From NCBI GenBank assembly GCA_947589595.1, contig CANQBV010000004.1, positions 1 to 64,000 on the forward strand: a stretch of 64,000 nt of DNA, read 5' to 3'. Below the pieces are notes generated by a model. It saw nothing but the letters and a program-made list of their open reading frames with translations, had not been told where the DNA came from and did not search any database. Positions 1 through 8,434 of this stretch are shown piece after piece. This stretch comes from an uncultured Clostridia bacterium (GTDB lineage: Bacteria > Bacillota > Clostridia > Oscillospirales > SIG627). The translations under genes and the position numbers were made by a program. Position 1 is the first letter of the stretch, and every line of letters begins with the position of its first letter.

Positions 1-95
1 TTTCAGGGCTTTTGGAGGATTTTATTAAAACACTGTAACCTCTGTTGAGAGGTCATAATTTACTGATGTTCAAATTCTAATTTATGAAGGAGTTG

Positions 96-296
96 ATGAA
101 CAAAAGAATAGGTAATCAAATACACCACAACGATAAGTCGGACGGGGTTTCCCGGATTGACGTGCATATTTGAATAGCGCTTATCATTCTGGCGATGATA
201 GGCGTTCTTTTTTTATCGTTTTTGCGCTCCGCTTCCGATTACCGGAGGCTGAGAGTCAAAATATATCATCTGATTTGGAAGGAGAGATCAAAATGA
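96..296 (+). pseudogene. Small membrane-protein-like ORF interrupted by in-frame TGA
   Basis: From ATG 96, shortly after AAGGAG (87-92), 25 codons run to a TGA at 171-173. The same frame then stays open to TGA 294-296 and encodes a hydrophobic stretch (IALIILAMIGVLFLSF) followed by basic residues, as in a single-pass membrane protein. The in-frame stop suggests a decayed small gene. Chance continuation of the frame cannot be excluded. No family was recognised. Confidence 0.3.
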
Positions 297-440
297 AAGA
301 ACCATAGCGGAAGAAATGAAAACAGGTCGCGGCAAACGCGTAATAGCCGAAAGCCGGAAACACGCTCTTTATCGCTTCGAGAGGACAGATGACAAATGAC
401 CGTCGGTTCGAGAGGAACCGTCGTTTATCGTTTCGAGAGC

Positions 441-489
441 GGAGTCGTTTTTATTGAGCGAACGAAGTGAACTCAATAGAAACGACTCC
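441..489. repeat. 18-bp stem hairpin
   Basis: GGAGTCGTTT-TTATTGAG (441-458) pairs with 472-489 over 18 positions, with only one G-U type pair, around a 14-base loop. A second small stem (CTCCCG/CGGGAG) overlaps its 3' foot. There is no T-tract at the foot, so it is not a simple terminator. It may be a structured end or transfer-origin-like sequence of the adjacent element; the function is not established. Confidence 0.6.
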
Positions 490-513
490 CGGAACCCCTT
501 TCGGGAGGCGTGC

Positions 514-596
514 CGTCAAGGCATACCGCCCCGCCTCGACGCGGAAAAACAAAGAAACGGATCCGATTTTATAGATGGAAGGGGTATGCCTTGACG
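514..596. repeat. 14-bp inverted repeat around a 55-bp centre
   Basis: CGTCAAGGCATACC at 514-527 is repeated in exact inverse at 583-596. The arms are perfect and lie between the hairpin at 441-489 and the recombinase gene. It could be a protein-binding site or element-end structure; no function can be assigned. Confidence 0.6.
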
Positions 597-623
597 CTGT
601 CTTTTCGATAGGAAAAAGGATTT

Positions 624-730
624 TCGCTTTGAGATGATAAAAATTTTGAAATGATTCTCGTTTTGAAATTCCGAAAAAATATCGGCCGATTTTCGCTTTG
701 AGATGACGCCGGACGGTCGCTTTGAGATGA
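624..730 (+). repeat. Three TCGCTTTGAGATGA direct repeats
   Basis: TCGCTTTGAGATGA occurs exactly at 624-637, 693-706 and 717-730, with a weaker relative near 656-668. The second and third copies contain the two candidate ATG start codons (703 and 727) of the recombinase. The repeats therefore either bind a protein that controls that gene or arose by local duplication of its start region. Confidence 0.6.
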
Positions 731-1926
731 CGGCGCGAAATTTTCGTTCAGAAAGATTCGGAGCTTTTCCTGACGAAAATAATGTTTTCTTGAAACGCGA
801 TGATAAGGACGGCGTCAGAAAGCAAAAGTGGCAGACAACGGGACTTGACGCCCGGGGCAATCTGCGCAAGGCGAAGGAAATTTTGAAGGAACGGATCGAC
901 GAGATGGAGAACGAGCTCGAATATATCCTCGACCCGAGCAAGTGGCCGGATATCCCGTTTTCACGGTTTTTATCCGACTGGCTGGAAACGGTCAAGAGTA
1001 CGATCCTCATCACGACCTATTCGAGCTATCTGTATTTCGTTGAGAAGCGAATCAATCCGTATTTTGACGAAAAGAAGATCACCCTGCAAAACGTGCGGAC
1101 GACCGGCATTCAGGAATACTACAACTCGATGCTCAAAAAGGGACTCAAATGGAACTCGGTCAACAAGCACCACGCCGTAATCCGCAGGGCGCTGGACTAC
1201 GCCGTGAAAATGGAGTACATCCCGTCCAATCCGGCGTTGAAAATTGAAGCGCCGAAAAGGCAGAAATACGTTGCCGAGCACTACGACCGGAACGAATTGC
1301 AGCGGCTTTTTGAAGCGATCAAGGGCGACCCCATTGAGGTGCCGGTGATCCTCTCGGCCTTTTACGGCCTGCGCCGCAGCGAGGCGCTGGGTCTGAAATG
1401 GAGCGCGGTGGATTTTAAGGAAAAGACGCTCTGTATCCGTCATACGGTTTGTATGATGGGGATGGGCGGCAAGCGGGTGATCGTGCAAAAGGACACCACC
1501 AAAAACAAGGCGAGCCTCCGCACGCTCCCGTTGATGCCGGAGATCGAGGCGCTGCTCGTCAAGACGAAAAAGGCGCAGACCGAACGGCAAAAGCTCTGCC
1601 GCAGTTCCTACTGCAAGGATTATCTCGATTATATCTGCGTCGATTCGCTTGGCAATCTGCTGACGCCCGATTTCGTCACGCACCATTTCAACTATTTCCT
1701 GAAAAAGCACGGAATGAAGCATATCCGCTTTCACGATCTTCGCCACTCCTGCGCCAGCCTGCTTCTCGCAAACGGCGTCAGCCTGAAAGAGATTCAGGAC
1801 TGGCTCGGCCATTCCGATTTCGGCACGACGGCGAACATATACAGCCATTTGGAGTACGGCGCGAAGATGAAATCGGCACAGACGATAGCGCAGACCTTAA
1901 CACTGAACGAAAAGAAAGAAGACTGA
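703..1926 (+). CDS. Tyrosine recombinase / phage-type integrase
   Basis: Site-specific tyrosine recombinase that would catalyse integration or excision of a mobile element by strand exchange at attachment sites. The N-terminal part has an arm-binding-type region (RKQKWQTTG) and a SAM-like core-binding domain at about residues 80-180. The catalytic domain shows all the landmarks: Arg in YGLRRSEALGLKW, HDLRHSCAS, LGHSDFGTT and the nucleophile Tyr in IYSHL. At about 407 residues it is full length for Tn916/phage-type integrases. The start is uncertain: ATG 703 and ATG 727 are both in frame, neither has a good ribosome binding site, and both lie inside direct repeats. It ends about 200 bp from tRNA-Leu(CAG), a classic integration target, so that tRNA is the likely attachment locus. 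No excisionase or other element gene is visible in the window. Confidence 0.93.
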   Translation: MTPDGRFEMTARNFRSERFGAFPDENNVFLKRDDKDGVRKQKWQTTGLDARGNLRKAKEILKERIDEMENELEYILDPSKWPDIPFSRFLSDWLETVKSTILITTYSSYLYFVEKRINPYFDEKKITLQNVRTTGIQEYYNSMLKKGLKWNSVNKHHAVIRRALDYAVKMEYIPSNPALKIEAPKRQKYVAEHYDRNELQRLFEAIKGDPIEVPVILSAFYGLRRSEALGLKWSAVDFKEKTLCIRHTVCMMGMGGKRVIVQKDTTKNKASLRTLPLMPEIEALLVKTKKAQTERQKLCRSSYCKDYLDYICVDSLGNLLTPDFVTHHFNYFLKKHGMKHIRFHDLRHSCASLLLANGVSLKEIQDWLGHSDFGTTANIYSHLEYGAKMKSAQTIAQTLTLNEKKED

Positions 1927-1944
1927 TTTTCGCTTAAAAAAACA

Positions 1945-1962
1945 GGGCGGTTTTTACCGCCC
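1945..1962. terminator. Hairpin after the integrase
   Basis: GGGCGG/CCGCCC stem with a short T-rich loop, 18 bases after the integrase stop. The A-run just before it gives a T-tract only on the minus strand, so it would terminate transcription arriving from the tRNA side better than integrase transcription. Confidence 0.5.
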
Positions 1963-2083
1963 GAACCTACATATTTGACCCTCTTCTAACAGCTTTTCTA
2001 ACAGTTTTCTAACAGAATTCTAACGGCAAAAGCGGCGTTTTTATGCCCCGAAAAGGGTGCTTTTTGCCCCCGATTTTGAACAT

Positions 2084-2123
2084 AAAAAATCCCGGAAACC
2101 CTTGATTTTACTGGGTTTCCGGG
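2084..2123 (-). terminator. Terminator of tRNA-Leu(CAG)
   Basis: An 11-bp perfect stem (CCCGGAAACCC at 2091-2101 with 2113-2123) starts four bases after the tRNA CCA end. On the minus strand it is followed by a run of T (the A-run at 2084-2089). This is a standard intrinsic terminator for the tRNA transcript. Confidence 0.85.
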
Positions 2124-2126
2124 CGA

Positions 2127-2213
2127 TGGTGCGGGTAGCAGGACTTGAACCTGTATGAGGGAACCCTCACTAGAACCTGAATCTAGCGCGTCTGCCAATT
2201 CCGCCATACCCGC
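2127..2213 (-). tRNA. tRNA-Leu (CAG anticodon)
   Basis: 87-nt class II tRNA on the minus strand with encoded CCA. The acceptor GCGGGTA pairs with TACCCGC, the D-arm is leucine-type, the anticodon loop TTCAGGT gives CAG, there is a long variable arm, and the T-arm contains GGTTCAAGTCC. It is transcribed from the promoter at 2554-2582 through a deleted upstream tRNA copy. It lies beside the integrase and is the probable integration locus. Confidence 0.95.
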
Positions 2214-2376
2214 AGATGGATGAATTTTAACGGTTTTTTTGCAGTTTGTTAGAAATCCGTTAGAATCCGAAAAATTTTGAGCGTTTTTCCGAGTTTCAAA
2301 ATCAAGACCAAAATGCTCGAAAAGCCTTGATTTTACAGGGGTTACGGGACTTTGACAGCCAAAGAAAACCGCTTTT

Positions 2377-2427
2377 TGGTGCGTTAGAACCTGAATCTAG
2401 CGCGTCTGCCAGTTCCGCCACAGGTGC
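2377..2427 (-). pseudogene. Internally deleted tRNA-Leu copy
   Basis: On the minus strand it begins with a full acceptor strand, D-arm and CAG anticodon arm (GCACCTGTGGCGGAACTGG...), nearly identical to the D and anticodon arms of the intact tRNA at 2127-2213. It breaks off after TTCTAA and resumes with CGCACCA, the last acceptor bases plus CCA. About 36 nt covering the variable arm, T-arm and most of the 3' acceptor strand are missing, so it cannot be a functional tRNA. Sequence after it (near 2320-2350) still resembles the terminator that follows the intact gene, so a tRNA-terminator unit was duplicated and the promoter-proximal copy decayed. Confidence 0.75.
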
Positions 2428-2553
2428 GACTTTTGTCCTTTCATTTCTACACGGCAAAGGCAAGCCGAGGCGGGACCTGCTTTCGATTAAAAACTTACTC
2501 TTCGATCTGATCCGCGGGCGCTGAATGGGCGCTTGCCCTCACTCAGCTTTGCC

Positions 2554-2582
2554 ATTATAGCAAAAAAGAAAGGAATAGTCAA
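2554..2582 (-). promoter_or_regulatory. Promoter of the tRNA-Leu transcript
   Basis: On the minus strand: TTGACT (-35, 2577-2582), 17-bp spacer, TATAAT (-10, 2554-2559). It reads towards the deleted and the intact tRNA-Leu. The rest of the 2428-2718 gap shows no gene. Confidence 0.8.
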
Positions 2583-2736
2583 GATGGAAAGTAAATTTTT
2601 TTCAAAAAATCGAAAAGGAATTTTGAAAGGCATCTTTCGGATCCGTTTTCGGAAAAAATGCAGTTTTACTTGATTTTTATAGAGATTTTGGCGTATACTG
2701 AGGAAAATATGATTTTAAGTGGATCGGAGAAAATCG

Positions 2737-3525
2737 TTGAACCTACTTTTTAAAATCCTTGCCCTGCTTTTCGATCTTTTGGGGATTTTTCTGTGGCGCT
2801 GGCATCCTGCGCTCAGCCTCTTGGCAGGGCTGGGCGTTTACCTGGCTTTGCAGGCGGCGTACGTCGTGCTGCTGTTTTTGATCAGCCTGTTTCTGCCGAA
2901 AGGGGAAAAAACGGATCGCTCCCTGCCCTTTTGCCGTTTTTTCGTCCGCCTGACGGCCACGTGGGTTTTGGACCTGTTCCGCATCAAAATCGAACTGACC
3001 GGCGCCGAGCTTTTGCCGGAGGAGCCGTACGTGCTGATCCAGAACCACCGTTCCCGCTTCGATCCCATGGTGGTTTGCCGCGCCCTGAAAAAAACGAAGA
3101 TGGGTTATATTTCGAAAATAGAGAATTTTAAAATTCCGATCGTCGGAGCATTTATCCGCAACGCCGGCTTTTTGGCGCTCGACCGGGAAAATCCGCTTCA
3201 GGCCATGCGCATTCTTCGCAAAGGCGCGAAAATGGTGCGGGAAGACGGTTTTTGCATGACCATCTACCCCGAGGGTACGCGCAACCTTTCCGGCAGCGGA
3301 CTTCTGGAATTCAAGCCCGGCGCCTTCGTTCTGGCAAAAAAAGCAGCGGCGCCCCTGGTCGTCTCCGCCGTTGCATACGTTGGCAGGGCCTCCAATCCTT
3401 TCCGCCGCACGCGCGTCCGCTTTGCGGTGCTAGGCGTTCTTTCCAAAGAGGAGGTTGCCGCCCTTTCACCGGAAGCACTCGCTGAAAAATGCCGAGAGAG
3501 TATCGCGGCGTTTTTGCCGAATTAA
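2737..3525 (+). CDS. plsC: 1-acyl-sn-glycerol-3-phosphate acyltransferase (PlsC family)
   Basis: Transfers an acyl chain to lysophosphatidic acid to make phosphatidic acid in membrane phospholipid synthesis. The family motifs are clear: NHRSRFDP (the HxxxxD catalytic pair), a FIRNAGFLALDR segment and YPEGTRNLSG. The first ~60 residues contain two hydrophobic segments that would anchor it on the inner face of the membrane. TTG 2737, 7 bases after GGAG (2726-2729), is preferred; GTG 2719 is in frame but lacks a site. It appears monocistronic. Exact acyl-donor specificity cannot be read from sequence. Confidence 0.85.
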   Translation: MNLLFKILALLFDLLGIFLWRWHPALSLLAGLGVYLALQAAYVVLLFLISLFLPKGEKTDRSLPFCRFFVRLTATWVLDLFRIKIELTGAELLPEEPYVLIQNHRSRFDPMVVCRALKKTKMGYISKIENFKIPIVGAFIRNAGFLALDRENPLQAMRILRKGAKMVREDGFCMTIYPEGTRNLSGSGLLEFKPGAFVLAKKAAAPLVVSAVAYVGRASNPFRRTRVRFAVLGVLSKEEVAALSPEALAEKCRESIAAFLPN

Positions 3526-3591
3526 CGCCGTTCCCTACTGCATTTTCACCAAAAAAATTTACAAAACTTAGTGAAAAAACCAAAAAGCGCC

Positions 3592-3620
3592 TTGCAAAGC
3601 CCCCGCCGCAATGCTATACT
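3592..3620 (+). promoter_or_regulatory. Promoter of typA
   Basis: TTGCAA (3592-3597), 17-bp spacer, TATACT (3615-3620), about 50 bases ahead of the typA start. Confidence 0.75.
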
Positions 3621-3668
3621 ATAGGGGAAGCTTTTGAAAATCAAATCACGGTAGAATAAGGAATTCGT

Positions 3669-5495
3669 ATGGAAAGAGAAAAAATCAGGAACATTGCCAT
3701 CATTGCCCACGTAGACCACGGAAAAACCACGCTGGTAGACGCCATGCTCAAACAAACCGGCACCTTCCGGGAAAATGAGCAGGTAGAAGAGCGGATCATG
3801 GATTCCAACGATCTTGAAAAAGAGCGCGGGATCACGATTTTGGCCAAAAATACTTCGCTGTATTATAAAGGGATCAAAATTAACATTGTGGATACCCCCG
3901 GCCATGCCGATTTCGGCGGCGAGGTAGAAAGAAGCCTTTCCATGGTGGATGGCGTTGTTCTTTTGGTAGACGCCTACGAGGGCTGTATGCCGCAGACCCG
4001 GACCGTACTGAAAAAAGCGCTGGCTTTGGGCTTGGTCCCGGTGATCGTGGTCAATAAGATCGATCGCCCGATGGCGCGCCCGCAGGAAGTGACCAACGAA
4101 ATGTACGATCTGCTGATCGATCTCGGCGCCACCGAGGAACAGCTGGATCTGCCCGTGATCTATGCTTCCGGCAGAGACGGCTGGGCAACCATGGATTTTA
4201 ACCAAAAAACGAATAACCTGACCTGTCTGTTCGACCTGATCATTGAAGCCATTCCCTGCCCGCAGGTGGAGGCGGACGCCCCCTTTCAGATGATGGTTTC
4301 CAACATTGACTTCAACGAATATACCGGCAGAATGGCGGTCGGCAAAATTCTGCGGGGTTCCCTTTCTGAAAAAAGCCCGGTTTCGATCGTGCGGCGCAAC
4401 GGCGACGTTGAAAAAAGCAAGGTCATGGGGATCTATACCTTTGAATCTCTGAAAAAGAAGCCCGCAACCTTTGCGGAAGCCGGCGATATTGTGTGCCTGA
4501 CCGGTCTTGCCGATATTGAGATCGGCGATACCGTTTGCGACCCGGAGCACCCGGAGGGACTTCCCTTTGTGAAAATTGAAGACCCGGTGCTTTCCATGTA
4601 TTTCTCAGTCAGCACTTCCCCCTTCGCCGGGCAGGACGGCACCTACGTCACGTCCCGTCACATCCGCGAACGGCTATACCGGGAATTGGAATCCAATATT
4701 TCTCTGCGCGTGGAAGATACCGACACAACCGATACGCTCAAGGTATCCGGCAGAGGAGAGCTGCACCTTTCGGTTTTGATCGAAAATATGCGCCGCCAGG
4801 GCTATGAATTCCAGGTTTCCCGCCCGACGGTTATTACCAAAGAAATCGACGGCGAGCTTTGCGAGCCGTATGAAACCCTGTATATCGACTGCCCGGATGA
4901 ATTCAGCGGCACCGTGATCGACCTGGTCAGCCGCCGCAAGGGTGAGCTTTTGCAAATGGCGCCGACCACCGCCGGCTTTACCCGGTTGGAGTTTTCCATT
5001 ACCAGCCGCGGCATGATCGGCTGCCGCGCCGAGCTCCTGACCGCCGCCAAGGGCAATGCGGTCGTCAATACGGAATTTGAAGGCTACCATCCCATAAAGC
5101 CCGGTCTTACCGCCCGTTCGCGCGGGTCGCTGATCGCCTGGGAGGAGGGAGCCGCCACCTCGTACGGGATGTTCAACGCTCAGGATCGCGGCACGATGTT
5201 CATCGACGTGCAGACCCATGTTTACGAGGGGATGATCGTTGGCGAATCCAACGATTCCAAAGACCTGGTTGTCAACGTCTGCAAGAAAAAGCACCTGACT
5301 GCCATTCGTTCCTCCGGCGCGGACGAAGCGCTGCGAATTGTCCCGCCGCGGCAGATGAGCCTGGAAAAATGTATGGAATTCATTGCGGATGACGAATTGC
5401 TGGAAGTAACGCCAAAGGCGCTGCGTTTGCGCAAAAAGATTTTGAACACGGAGCTGCGCGCCAAGCAGAAAGCCAAAGAAAAGCTTGCCGACTAA
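3669..5495 (+). CDS. typA: Translational GTPase TypA/BipA
   Basis: Ribosome-associated GTPase related to EF-G, involved in ribosome assembly and stress adaptation. The G domain is complete from residue 1: AHVDHGKTT (G1), RGIT (G2), DTPGH (G3), NKID (G4), followed by EF-G-like domains and the TypA-specific C-terminal domain ([16 protein letters not shown] region). At 608 residues it is the usual length. The ATG follows AAGGAA by 5-6 bases and a good promoter lies upstream. The LysR regulator starts 30 bases after its stop, so the two may be co-transcribed. Confidence 0.97.
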   Translation: MEREKIRNIAIIAHVDHGKTTLVDAMLKQTGTFRENEQVEERIMDSNDLEKERGITILAKNTSLYYKGIKINIVDTPGHADFGGEVERSLSMVDGVVLLVDAYEGCMPQTRTVLKKALALGLVPVIVVNKIDRPMARPQEVTNEMYDLLIDLGATEEQLDLPVIYASGRDGWATMDFNQKTNNLTCLFDLIIEAIPCPQVEADAPFQMMVSNIDFNEYTGRMAVGKILRGSLSEKSPVSIVRRNGDVEKSKVMGIYTFESLKKKPATFAEAGDIVCLTGLADIEIGDTVCDPEHPEGLPFVKIEDPVLSMYFSVSTSPFAGQDGTYVTSRHIRERLYRELESNISLRVEDTDTTDTLKVSGRGELHLSVLIENMRRQGYEFQVSRPTVITKEIDGELCEPYETLYIDCPDEFSGTVIDLVSRRKGELLQMAPTTAGFTRLEFSITSRGMIGCRAELLTAAKGNAVVNTEFEGYHPIKPGLTARSRGSLIAWEEGAATSYGMFNAQDRGTMFIDVQTHVYEGMIVGESNDSKDLVVNVCKKKHLTAIRSSGADEALRIVPPRQMSLEKCMEFIADDELLEVTPKALRLRKKILNTELRAKQKAKEKLAD

Positions 5496-5525
5496 GCCGG
5501 GTCGCACCCAAAGGAGATTTTGAAA

Positions 5526-6464
5526 ATGAATCTGTCTCATTTAAAATACGCGCTGGAAGTGGAACGGACGCACTCGATCACCGCGGCGGCCGCCAATCTT
5601 TTCATGTCCCAGCCCAACCTTTCCCGTGCGGTGAAGGAATTGGAAGAAAGCCTGGGGATCTCCATTTTCAAACGCACCTCCAAAGGAATCGTAACCACGC
5701 CGCAGGGCGAAGAATTTCTCTTTCGAGCCAAAAGTATTTTGCGGCAGATCGAGGAATTGGAATCTCACTACCAAAAAGAGCTTCCCAACCGGCAGGCGTT
5801 CAATATCTCCACCCCGCGCGCCTGCTACATTACCCGCGCCTTTACAAGCCTGGTTTCCTCGCTGGATAACACGCGCGAAATTGATCTGAATTATAAGGAA
5901 ACCAATTCCGAACGCGCAATTATCAATATTTTGCAAAGCAATTACAATCTCGGTATTATCCGCTATCAGACCGGTTTTGAATCCTATTTCATGAAGCTTT
6001 TAAAGGAAAAGGATCTGAAATCGCAGGAAATCTGGGAATTTGAATACGTGGCGCTGATGGATCGGAACAATCCGCTCGCCAAAAAGAAAAATCTCAAAAA
6101 GGAAGATTTCCGCGACGGGATTGAAATCGTACACGGCGACCCCTACGTCCCCTCCCTGCAGATCGCCTACGTGCGCAAAGCGGAGTTTTCCGATCTGACC
6201 GACAAAAAAATCTATATTTACGAGCGCGGCACCCAGTACGATCTTCTGCGCGACGTCCCCTGCACCTTTATGTGGGTGTCTCCCCTGCCGGAGGACGTGC
6301 TGCAGCAGCACAACGTGGTGCAGAAGCACTGCGAGGGTCTGAGCTTGAAATACAAAGACGTTCTCATCTATCGCAGCGGTTACCGTCTGACCCCGATCGA
6401 TGAAAAGTTTATCGAGGAATTAAACCGCGCCAAGCACGACGCCGCCCGCTCCCCGAAGGATTAA
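5526..6464 (+). CDS. LysR-family transcriptional regulator
   Basis: DNA-binding regulator. The N-terminal winged helix-turn-helix (LKYALEVERTHSITAAAANLFMSQPNLSRAVKELEESLGISIFKR, residues ~5-50) is typical of LysR, followed by an effector-binding domain with PBP-like fold to residue ~300. ATG 5526 lies 9 bases after AAGGAG, preferred over the upstream in-frame TTG 5520. It sits directly behind typA with no visible terminator. LysR genes often lie next to and divergent from their target, but here both neighbours give no hint of the regulon or ligand. Confidence 0.92.
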   Translation: MNLSHLKYALEVERTHSITAAAANLFMSQPNLSRAVKELEESLGISIFKRTSKGIVTTPQGEEFLFRAKSILRQIEELESHYQKELPNRQAFNISTPRACYITRAFTSLVSSLDNTREIDLNYKETNSERAIINILQSNYNLGIIRYQTGFESYFMKLLKEKDLKSQEIWEFEYVALMDRNNPLAKKKNLKKEDFRDGIEIVHGDPYVPSLQIAYVRKAEFSDLTDKKIYIYERGTQYDLLRDVPCTFMWVSPLPEDVLQQHNVVQKHCEGLSLKYKDVLIYRSGYRLTPIDEKFIEELNRAKHDAARSPKD

Positions 6465-6497
6465 GGGAAAGACAGCGCCCTGCATGACCAAAAAAAA

Positions 6498-6525
6498 GCC
6501 GCCGGCAAATGCCGGCGGCTTTTCA
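6498..6525. terminator. Bidirectional terminator between the lysR-type gene and the SBP gene
   Basis: GCCGCCGGCA and TGCCGGCGGC form a 10-bp perfect stem, with A-run before and T-run after, between two convergent genes. Confidence 0.85.
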
Positions 6526-6541
6526 GCGGCTCGATCAAGAT

Positions 6542-8077
6542 TCAGTTTTCAGCATCGCTTATTTCCAAATTCTTGAGGTAGGTGTCAAGCGCCTTACGGG
6601 CGGAATTCAAGCGGGCTTCATAAAGAGACGTCAAATTTTCGTAGTTCACATCGGAACCGACAGCGAGGGTCTTGGTACCATTGGTGCCGCTCCAACCGTC
6701 GCAACCGGCGTCGCGGAAGATATAGCCGATCGAACCGAAGTTGTAGAACACAACCGGGTCGATGATCTTATTCTTCAGCGCCAGATCCAGCATATCGGCC
6801 GTTTCCTGGTTCTGCACCATCTGTCTCTTCAAGAGCTGATCGTAGAAAGCAATGGTCAGCGTATTGCGGGATTCATAGCCCATGGCGTTCAGGAAGTAGC
6901 CGACCATTTCCACACCGGATTCAAATCCGGCAGCCTGGTACTCGGAAATCTGATCCACGGTGACCGGGATCGAATAGGCGTAGCAGATTCCCGATTCCAT
7001 AATGGTATAATATTCTTCCTGCTCCGCGTTGCGTTTCGGGAAGGGGATCACGCCGAAGTTGATGGTCGTATCGCCGTAGAGCTGCAAAGAACCGAGGTTC
7101 ATGGTATAGAAACCGGCTTTGCCGTTTTTGAAACGGGAACCCATGTCGGAAACGTCGCGGTGCGGGTTGGTCAGAATCGGCTTGAGCTCAGCCCAGACGT
7201 TCAGAACTTCCTCGCTCGGATAACCGGGCATATAGATATCGCCCGATGAGGAAACGGTGGAAAGGGTCACGCCGCTGGCAACCACGTGCGCCCAGTTATT
7301 CTGAGACGGGCAGATATAAGCGAAGACGTCTTCGCCGGGAACCGCAATGCCGTCGCCGTTGTCTTCAAAGGTCGCTTCACTCATTTCATAGAACTTCTCG
7401 TTCGTCCAATTGCCGGACTTCACCAATTCGTACGGATCTTCCAGACGGTTCTTTTCAATCAGGTCGCGGTTAAAGAACATGACCTGGCTGGAGCGGTCGT
7501 CGCTGGTGCCGGCGTCACCGTTCGCAAAAAAGCTTTTACCGGAAATCTGCAGGCCCGTACGCATGTTCTGATCCCACCAGTTTTTGTCGTACTGGAAATT
7601 TTCAACGGCGTTGAGGTCTACCAAAAGGTTGGCGGAAGAGAGGCTGCGCGAGGTAATGATCCGGTCATAGATCACGTCGTAGGTATACTCGCCCGCGATC
7701 AGCGGTTCACGGATGGTGTTGTAAACGTCGGAAGCAATATCCTGCTGAATGGTGCAGTTGTACTTTTCTTCCAGAATCGCATTTCTTCTGTAAACGGCGT
7801 CGTTGATGATTTCGTTGTTCAATTGCTCCGCATACACTTCGTTCAGCTTCAGGTGCGCGGCAGGAACGTCTCTGATAAGGAAGTAGAACACGTGCCCTTG
7901 CAAATCGTGCGTTTCCAGATCCCAGACGTCGTTGGGGTCGACCTGTTCTTCGGTTTTGTTGACGATCAGATTGTCCAAATCCCCGGTGTTGTTTTCTTTG
8001 CCGCCGCAGGCGACCAGCACCAGAGAGCAAACCATCACCAGAGCCAGGAACAGGGATGCGAATTTGGTTGTTTTCAT
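6542..8077 (-). CDS. Extracellular solute-binding lipoprotein (ABC family 1-like), orphan
   Basis: Lipid-anchored binding protein of about 511 residues, the size of oligosaccharide/peptide-type binding proteins. The signal peptide MKTTKFASLFLALVMVCSLVLVAC ends in a lipobox with Cys24. The mature part has the general family 1 layout (RRNAILEEKYN near the start, ...EVLNVWAELKP..., repeated Trp/Tyr-rich ligand-region segments). No permease or ATPase gene lies next to it, so it must work with a transporter encoded elsewhere or as a receptor. Start ATG 8077 has GAGG 10 bases upstream. A drastically shortened paralogue lies 357 bp upstream on the same strand, pointing to local duplication. The substrate is unknown. 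Confidence 0.8.
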   Translation of the reverse strand: MKTTKFASLFLALVMVCSLVLVACGGKENNTGDLDNLIVNKTEEQVDPNDVWDLETHDLQGHVFYFLIRDVPAAHLKLNEVYAEQLNNEIINDAVYRRNAILEEKYNCTIQQDIASDVYNTIREPLIAGEYTYDVIYDRIITSRSLSSANLLVDLNAVENFQYDKNWWDQNMRTGLQISGKSFFANGDAGTSDDRSSQVMFFNRDLIEKNRLEDPYELVKSGNWTNEKFYEMSEATFEDNGDGIAVPGEDVFAYICPSQNNWAHVVASGVTLSTVSSSGDIYMPGYPSEEVLNVWAELKPILTNPHRDVSDMGSRFKNGKAGFYTMNLGSLQLYGDTTINFGVIPFPKRNAEQEEYYTIMESGICYAYSIPVTVDQISEYQAAGFESGVEMVGYFLNAMGYESRNTLTIAFYDQLLKRQMVQNQETADMLDLALKNKIIDPVVFYNFGSIGYIFRDAGCDGWSGTNGTKTLAVGSDVNYENLTSLYEARLNSARKALDTYLKNLEISDAEN

Positions 8078-8434
8078 TTTGAAAAACCTCTACTTGTATT
8101 TTTATTTTCCCCGTGGGGACAACTTTACTATACCATAGCCATTTGGTGAAAGTGATGAAAAAAGTGTGGGGAAATTGTGTCTGTTTTGTAAATTTTCACA
8201 ATATGTGAATTCCGCATAAAATGGGGCGAAATCGGCATTTTTGATCGTGGAAAAATGTTACAAATTCACATTTTTTCTCCCCTCTCGGAGCTTTCCTTTT
8301 TTCGCTCGCTTTTTCTGCAAGAAAAAGACAGCCGCACGTCCGGTGCGGCTGTCTGTAAACGGTGCGATGGTTTCGAGCGACCCCCCTTTTCTGCGGAGGC
8401 GGTCGAACCACGCACTTTCATGTGGTCTATGGGA
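8078..8434. other. Gap between the SBP gene and its deleted paralogue
   Basis: No gene is seen. A candidate minus-strand -10 (TATAGT, near 8130-8136) for the SBP gene is present without a convincing -35. The other visible element is the terminator at 8318-8354. Confidence 0.5.
8318..8354 (-). terminator. Terminator of the deleted SBP paralogue
   Basis: AGACAGCCGCAC (8326-8337) pairs with GTGCGGCTGTCT (8343-8354). On the minus strand a T-rich tract follows (the A-run at 8321-8326). It lies about 80 bases downstream of the remnant gene. Confidence 0.75.

Larger units (their letters stand above)
1..700. other. Decayed end of an integrated element, no intact gene
   Basis: No intact gene is visible in these 700 bases. 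They hold a broken small ORF (96-296), a five-codon mini-ORF at 293 behind a good AAGGAGAG site, a strong 18-bp hairpin, a 14-bp inverted repeat and short direct repeats, described separately. The dense secondary structure and broken reading frames next to a tyrosine recombinase fit the eroded end of a prophage or integrative element. The element would extend leftwards outside the window; this is inferred from context. Confidence 0.5.
1984..2264. repeat. TTCTAACAG-type repeats on both sides of tRNA-Leu
   Basis: TTCTAAC occurs four times on the plus strand at 1984, 1996, 2007 and 2018, spaced 11-12 bp (one helical turn). It occurs twice in inverse orientation (GTTAGAA at 2248-2254 and 2258-2264) on the other side of the tRNA. 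Evenly phased short repeats next to an integrase gene resemble arm-type integrase binding sites. That role is inferred from position and spacing. Confidence 0.5.

Noticed and set aside
171..173. Selenocysteine reading of the in-frame TGA
   Set aside because: No selenoprotein family match, and the TGA is followed by ordinary decayed sequence with no recognisable SECIS-like hairpin directly downstream.
970..1848. Minus-strand ORF opposite the integrase
   Set aside because: Antisense shadow of a clear recombinase gene; composition reflects codon bias of the real frame.
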